Source: Acinetobacter calcoaceticus (GTDB taxonomy: Bacteria > Pseudomonadota > Gammaproteobacteria > Pseudomonadales > Moraxellaceae). From it: DNA of 64,000 bases. The notes under the pieces were generated by a model. The model worked only from the letters and a program-made list of their open reading frames with translations. It was not told the origin of the DNA and ran no database searches. Below, piece after piece: positions 60,218 to 64,000 of the stretch. Location of the stretch: contig NZ_SLVJ01000007.1 of NCBI RefSeq assembly GCF_004345325.1, positions 62,001 through 126,000 of the forward strand, given 5' to 3'. Every line of letters begins with the position of its first letter. The first letter of the stretch is position 1. The position numbers were made by a program, and so were the translations under genes.

Positions 60218-60600
60218 ATTTTCAACACGGAGTGGATCACCCGTTGGGCCTGTTCTTTGTTGACCACAATAAACATCGGGTAACCCGAAAACTTAATAAA
60301 GTTATTGGCAAATTTTTGCGCCACCCATCGGGATTGCTGATCTGGCTCGATATGCACAAAAGCTTTTACATACTTAGCCATAGCACTGCGCTTTTGCTTG
60401 ACCCAAGCAGCCACTTTTTGACGTTCTTCATGGCTGGCCTGTTGTTCTGGAAATGGACCTTCGCTGATAAAAACAAAATTTTTCTGTTGATCAAGTAAAG
60501 CCTCATAAACTGCTATCGTATCTTCAAATGTCACAGCATCTGCAGTTTGATAGCTGACTTCAACCACTGGGAAGTGCTGAGTGTCTTTGATAAACATCAT
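60214..60600 (-). CDS. Small protein coupled to an AraC regulator
   Basis: 128 residues, no signal or membrane segment. Alternating beta and alpha with one well-conserved-looking core (FVFISEGPFPEQQ, KAFVHIEPDQQS, YPMFIVVNKEQAQ), somewhat like STAS-type folds, but I can not place it in a family. ATGA overlap with the AraC gene. MMF start at 60600 or 60597. Confidence 0.72.
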   Translation of the reverse strand: MMFIKDTQHFPVVEVSYQTADAVTFEDTIAVYEALLDQQKNFVFISEGPFPEQQASHEERQKVAAWVKQKRSAMAKYVKAFVHIEPDQQSRWVAQKFANNFIKFSGYPMFIVVNKEQAQRVIHSVLKI

Positions 60601-60702
60601 GATTACTCTAAATAAGAATGATTATTATCTTAACAACTCAAACACTCGTTAAATTGGGCTCATCAGCCAAAGAATAGGGCTATCCAGCCAATTCTCGAAA
60701 CA

Positions 60703-61140
60703 TTATGAAACTTTTGGTCCCAAATCGCGCTGAGGTGGTATTGAGTAGCTCCCGACCACATGCGCCACTGGATCAGGGCTATCCACCGAATAGATCCAGA
60801 CCTCCCCAACCACCAGGGTTTTACCCACTTTCATTAACTTACATTGACCCCGAATATCCTTGCCACCTGAAGGTTTACGCAAGAAATTAATATTCATGTT
60901 GGTGGTCACCGTCAATCCAACTAAACCAATCTCACCCAAAATCGCCACATATAAGGCAAAGTCGGCCAACATCATCATGGTTGGACCAGAGATGGTGCCA
61001 CCCGGACGCAGATCATCATTATTGACGATACAACGCATGGTTGCCCCCTTCGGAACCACCTCTTCGATGACACATTTTTCTAAACTTTGTGGAAACTCTT
61101 TGAGTAAAAATTGTTCTATTTCGATTTGGCTGATTTTCAT
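60703..61140 (-). CDS. PaaI-type thioesterase
   Basis: 145-residue hotdog thioesterase: RPGGTISGPTMMMLADFALYV is the PaaI-like active-site helix (Asp acting as general acid), then TVTTNMNINFLRKP. Substrate unknown. Near pabC-mltG-tmk but 107 bp away and likely separate. Confidence 0.85.
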   Translation of the reverse strand: MKISQIEIEQFLLKEFPQSLEKCVIEEVVPKGATMRCIVNNDDLRPGGTISGPTMMMLADFALYVAILGEIGLVGLTVTTNMNINFLRKPSGGKDIRGQCKLMKVGKTLVVGEVWIYSVDSPDPVAHVVGSYSIPPQRDLGPKVS

Positions 61141-61246
61141 TACATTCCTTGTTTTTTCAGATCATTCAAATCAACCATAAGCAAAATCAAAGCAAAGATA
61201 AAGGTTTAAACAGCGACGATGCTGCAAGTTTTCTGGTCTCTACAGT

Positions 61247-61858
61247 TCAACTTCTGGCCAAAGCCAGTTGGCTCAAGGCTTGGGCAAAGACTTGAGCTGC
61301 ATTTTGACTGGCATCTAAACGCTTCATACGTTCAGGTTCTTGTTGATGAATCTCTGCATAGCCTGCACGTACTCTGGCAAAAAATTCCATTTTTTCCTGC
61401 TCAAAACGATCCAACTCACCTCGTGCTCTGGCACGAGCCATCCCCAACTCAATCGGCGCATCCAACCAAAATGTAATCTCTGGCCGATGACTGACAAAGT
61501 GCTGATTGAGCATCTGTAGCTTGTCACGACTCAAACCACGACCTGCACATTGATAGGCAAAACTGGCATCAATAAAACGATCGCAAAGCACCACCTTACC
61601 CGCGCTCAAGGCCGGCAAGATGAAATTTTGTAGATGTTGTGCCCGTGCGGCATACATTAATAGCAGTTCCGTGTCATTGCTGATCGGCTCTTGATGTTCA
61701 ACCGATAACAATAAACCACGGATTTGCTCAGCCAAAGGTGTCCCTCCTGGCTCTCGGGTCAGAACCACATCCAAACCCTGTTGTAAAAAATGTTCATACA
61801 GTTGAGTAATCAGTGTGGTTTTCCCTACACCCTCAGTACCTTCAAAACTAATAAACAT
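61247..61858 (-). CDS. tmk: Thymidylate kinase
   Basis: Phosphorylates dTMP to dTDP. 203 residues: P-loop FEGTEGVGKTTLI, DR(Y/F) motif VLCDRFIDASFAYQ, lid RARARGELDRFE. Follows mltG at 2 bp. In enterics holB comes next; here it does not, and a PaaI-type gene lies downstream. Confidence 0.96.
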   Translation of the reverse strand: MFISFEGTEGVGKTTLITQLYEHFLQQGLDVVLTREPGGTPLAEQIRGLLLSVEHQEPISNDTELLLMYAARAQHLQNFILPALSAGKVVLCDRFIDASFAYQCAGRGLSRDKLQMLNQHFVSHRPEITFWLDAPIELGMARARARGELDRFEQEKMEFFARVRAGYAEIHQQEPERMKRLDASQNAAQVFAQALSQLALARS

Positions 61859-61860
61859 CT

Positions 61861-62928
61861 TTACTCCTTATTTTTGGCGCGGATCACGGCGAGATAGTCT
61901 TGGACAGCTCGATTATGATCGGGTAGATTGCTGGAAAATTTATGCCCCCCATTGCCTGTTGCGACAAAATAGAGCGCATCTGATTGATCAGGATGCATGG
62001 CCGCTTCGATGGCCTTCTTGCTTGGCAAAGCAATCGGTGTAGGGGGTAGACCATTGATGGTATAGGTATTATAGGCTGTGGGTGTACGCAAATTTTGGCG
62101 GGTAATATTGCCTTTATAAGCATCCCCCATACCATAAATCACGGTTGGATCGGTCTGTAACCGCATACCAATCTTGAGTCGGCGTACGAACACTCCCGAA
62201 ACTTTCGTCATTTCACTATCAAGGCTGGTTTCTTTTTCAATAATCGACGCCATAATCAAGGCTTGGTATTTATTTTCATAAGGCAGATTGGCATCACGTT
62301 TGGCCCAAGCAGTATCGAGTATTTTCATTTGACGTTGATAAAGATCCGTCAAGATTTGCTCATCACTGGCACCTTTATCAAAGAAATAGGTATCGGGTGC
62401 AAATAAGCCTTCAACATGATCATAGGGAATTTCAAGCTGCTTCAATATCTGCGCATAATTGTTTTGCGTCACACGCTTGCTGACCATCGGATCTTTTTTT
62501 AATGCTGCAATCAATTGTTTCGCAGTCGTCCCTTCGATCACCAAGATCCGATTCATTTGTGCATTTTCAGCATTGGATACCATATCGAGAACTTGACGTA
62601 CACTCATGCCGCGTTTTACTTCATAGATCCCTGCTTTCAAGGTGTCATGGATAAACAACTTACGATATAACTTTAAAATGATCGGACATTTGACTTTATT
62701 TTCTGCAGCCAATTGATCAATAAAGCTGGTATAGGTCTGTCCATTATTGATGGATAATTTTTGCTTATTGCCTAAAACGGGATAGTCCTTGAACAAACTC
62801 ATCTGCAACCCAACCGCACAGAGCAGCAATGCCAGAATACACAGGCTGAGTAACAGTTTGAAATAGCGTTTCAACCCACCGACTTTGGCGTTATTTTTGG
62901 CTTTATCTTTAGATTTGGTTTTCGACAT
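61861..62928 (-). CDS. mltG: Endolytic murein transglycosylase MltG
   Basis: Inner-membrane enzyme that cuts nascent glycan strands. 355 residues from the ATG at 62928 (MSKTKSKDK). One membrane helix (about 22-45), a LysM-like region (about 60-120), and the YceG domain with the catalytic Glu in ASIIEKETS and with RLQTDPTVIYG, YNTYTINGLPPTPIALP and YFVATGNGGHKFS. The start lies inside pabC (20-nt overlap). Confidence 0.95.
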   Translation of the reverse strand: MSKTKSKDKAKNNAKVGGLKRYFKLLLSLCILALLLCAVGLQMSLFKDYPVLGNKQKLSINNGQTYTSFIDQLAAENKVKCPIILKLYRKLFIHDTLKAGIYEVKRGMSVRQVLDMVSNAENAQMNRILVIEGTTAKQLIAALKKDPMVSKRVTQNNYAQILKQLEIPYDHVEGLFAPDTYFFDKGASDEQILTDLYQRQMKILDTAWAKRDANLPYENKYQALIMASIIEKETSLDSEMTKVSGVFVRRLKIGMRLQTDPTVIYGMGDAYKGNITRQNLRTPTAYNTYTINGLPPTPIALPSKKAIEAAMHPDQSDALYFVATGNGGHKFSSNLPDHNRAVQDYLAVIRAKNKE

Positions 62929-63745
62929 AAGAATTAAAGTGATCAAGTTGCAAGGTTTGAAATAACTCAACGCAAGGTTGAGTCGCTAAAGTCCGCGTCG
63001 CTAAACGTTGTACAATTTTCATCGGCGATAAGGCATTGCAGAAAAATAAACTTTGGATCTGATCAACCTCGGAGAGATCCACTGAACGAATGCTACAGTT
63101 TAATTGTCGCTGCTGCATACGTGCCAGTATCTCAGCCCGCATCACGCCATGCACGCCATTATAACCAAGATCAGGTGTAATCCACTCATCTTGAAGACGA
63201 ATAAAGCAATTACTGCTCACACCTTCAACAATATGCTGTCGTACATCACTGACTAAGGCTTCTACCCAACCCTGTTGATCCGCTTCTTGCTTGAGCAGTA
63301 CTTGTTCTAGACGATTGAGACTCTTTAGCCCAACCAAGCTTGGCATGCATAGCCCCATCTGCTGTTGCAGTAGGCCACTATCTATATATTCAGCAGCCGC
63401 TAAGCCCAAATGATTTGGATAATAAAATACATAAATATCAGCATCGTGCATCGGCAGACTATAGCCTCGGTCCCCATATCCACGGCTAATGAGCACTTTA
63501 ATCGTGCCATTGAGTTGCCCATGATCGGCAGATAAACGCTTTAGACTCTGTTCAATCAACGCAAGATCAAACTTTAAACTGAGTTGCCTTCCAGCATGGC
63601 TTAATCGTGCCCAATGTCGCTGTTTTAAAAGTAGCGTATTTTCATAAATCCGCGCCGTAGTAAAACATCCATCGCCATAATGAAAAGCACGATCCATGAT
63701 CGGTGCAGCATCCATATACTGCATATTTTTCAAACACTGCACCAT
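62909..63745 (-). CDS. pabC: Aminodeoxychorismate lyase
   Basis: PLP enzyme making p-aminobenzoate for folate. 278 residues from the ATG at 63745 (MVQCLKNMQYMD); the open frame reaches 63754. DRAFHYGDGCFTTARI, VLISRGYGDRGYS, the PLP Lys in VGLKSLNRLEQVLLK and EGVSSNCFI, NGVHGVMRAEIL. First gene of pabC-mltG-tmk. Confidence 0.93.
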   Translation of the reverse strand: MVQCLKNMQYMDAAPIMDRAFHYGDGCFTTARIYENTLLLKQRHWARLSHAGRQLSLKFDLALIEQSLKRLSADHGQLNGTIKVLISRGYGDRGYSLPMHDADIYVFYYPNHLGLAAAEYIDSGLLQQQMGLCMPSLVGLKSLNRLEQVLLKQEADQQGWVEALVSDVRQHIVEGVSSNCFIRLQDEWITPDLGYNGVHGVMRAEILARMQQRQLNCSIRSVDLSEVDQIQSLFFCNALSPMKIVQRLATRTLATQPCVELFQTLQLDHFNSYVENQI

Positions 63746-63921
63746 AACAAGCAATCCTATTGATTTCTAAAAACTTAGCTCAAAATTTCCACAAACTCTA
63801 TTTCTGTTTAATTCATATAAACTTCGTTTTTTATTATTTTTTATGGATAAACAGCCGCGTTATCCTGCATCCATATTCAAATCTTCTCTCATCAGCCCAC
63901 TTATACATCAGGGACTAGTAT

Positions 63922-64000
63922 ATGCGTTTTTCAACAATAAAACTTGGGCTGCTTGCGACCCTGATCTCAGTGTCTTCTGTCGGATACGCGGCCAAAGACT
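63922..64000 (+). CDS. Exported protein, N-terminus only
   Basis: ATG at 63922 with AGGGA eight bases upstream; 26 codons remain before the window ends. The peptide MRFSTIKLGLLATLISVSS-VGYAAKD is a Sec signal with cleavage after YAA. The mature part lies outside, so its identity is open. Confidence 0.75.
   Translation, partial: MRFSTIKLGLLATLISVSSVGYAAKD

Overview
The window is a stretch of chromosome from an Acinetobacter-like gammaproteobacterium. This rests on the AT-leaning codon use, the large GapN-terminal-extended GAPDH, a short BapA-prefix adhesin, a close relative of the protein family named after A. baumannii locus A1S_2505, and the gene neighbourhoods lepA-lepB / rnc-era-recO-pdxJ and mucD-like protease / nadB. 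Almost all of it is ordinary core genome on both strands. There is no prophage, rRNA operon, CRISPR array or intact insertion sequence.

Layout. 1-9.5 kb: start of the helicase gene hrpA, glnA behind a sigma-54-type promoter, dusB, a small unknown gene, a DUF1615 lipoprotein overlapping a HAD-IB phosphatase, and the obg-proB operon. 9.7-14.2 kb is more accessory: an orphan release factor H gene (prfH), a beta-helix/tailspike-like protein, an HxlR regulator, and a pair of paralogous membrane-anchored proteins built of beta-strand-like repeats. 14.6-20.1 kb: gluconeogenic-type GAPDH, RarD permease, a lipocalin, uvrB. 20.2-25.8 kb is accessory: a short Bap-like Ig-repeat protein, an A1S_2505-type macro-like protein behind a nine-codon minicistron, a tandem-PAS diguanylate cyclase and a 56-residue basic protein. 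26-35.2 kb: aspartate aminotransferase, a GFA-fold protein, tRNA-Asn, miaE-pdxJ-recO-era-rnc, lepB-lepA. 35.4-47 kb: a methyltransferase, a thioesterase, the methyl-cycle genes ahcY and metF with a well-formed S-adenosylhomocysteine riboswitch, rsmE, a membrane GGDEF-EAL protein, maeB, cca. 47-54.7 kb: epmA-pdxB, an amino-acid ABC transporter operon, an orphan IS630-type first ORF beside two inverted repeats, argG. 54.8-64 kb: an L,D-transpeptidase, a DegP/MucD-like protease, nadB, an AraC regulator with a coupled small gene, a PaaI-type thioesterase, and pabC-mltG-tmk, ending in the first codons of an exported protein.

The genes form recognisable units: translation and RNA maturation (lepA, rnc, era, miaE, dusB, rsmE, cca, epmA, prfH), vitamin B6 synthesis (pdxJ, pdxB), methyl cycle (ahcY, metF), nitrogen and amino-acid supply (glnA, proB, argG, aspC, ABC importer), and envelope work (mltG, L,D-transpeptidase, DegP-like protease, DUF1615). 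I see no obvious large new system. The best candidates for novelty are the coupled membrane beta-repeat paralogue pair (12.7-14.2 kb), the leader minicistron of the A1S_2505-like gene, the cca Shine-Dalgarno sequestered in the maeB terminator, and several short tandem repeats confined to gene spacers.
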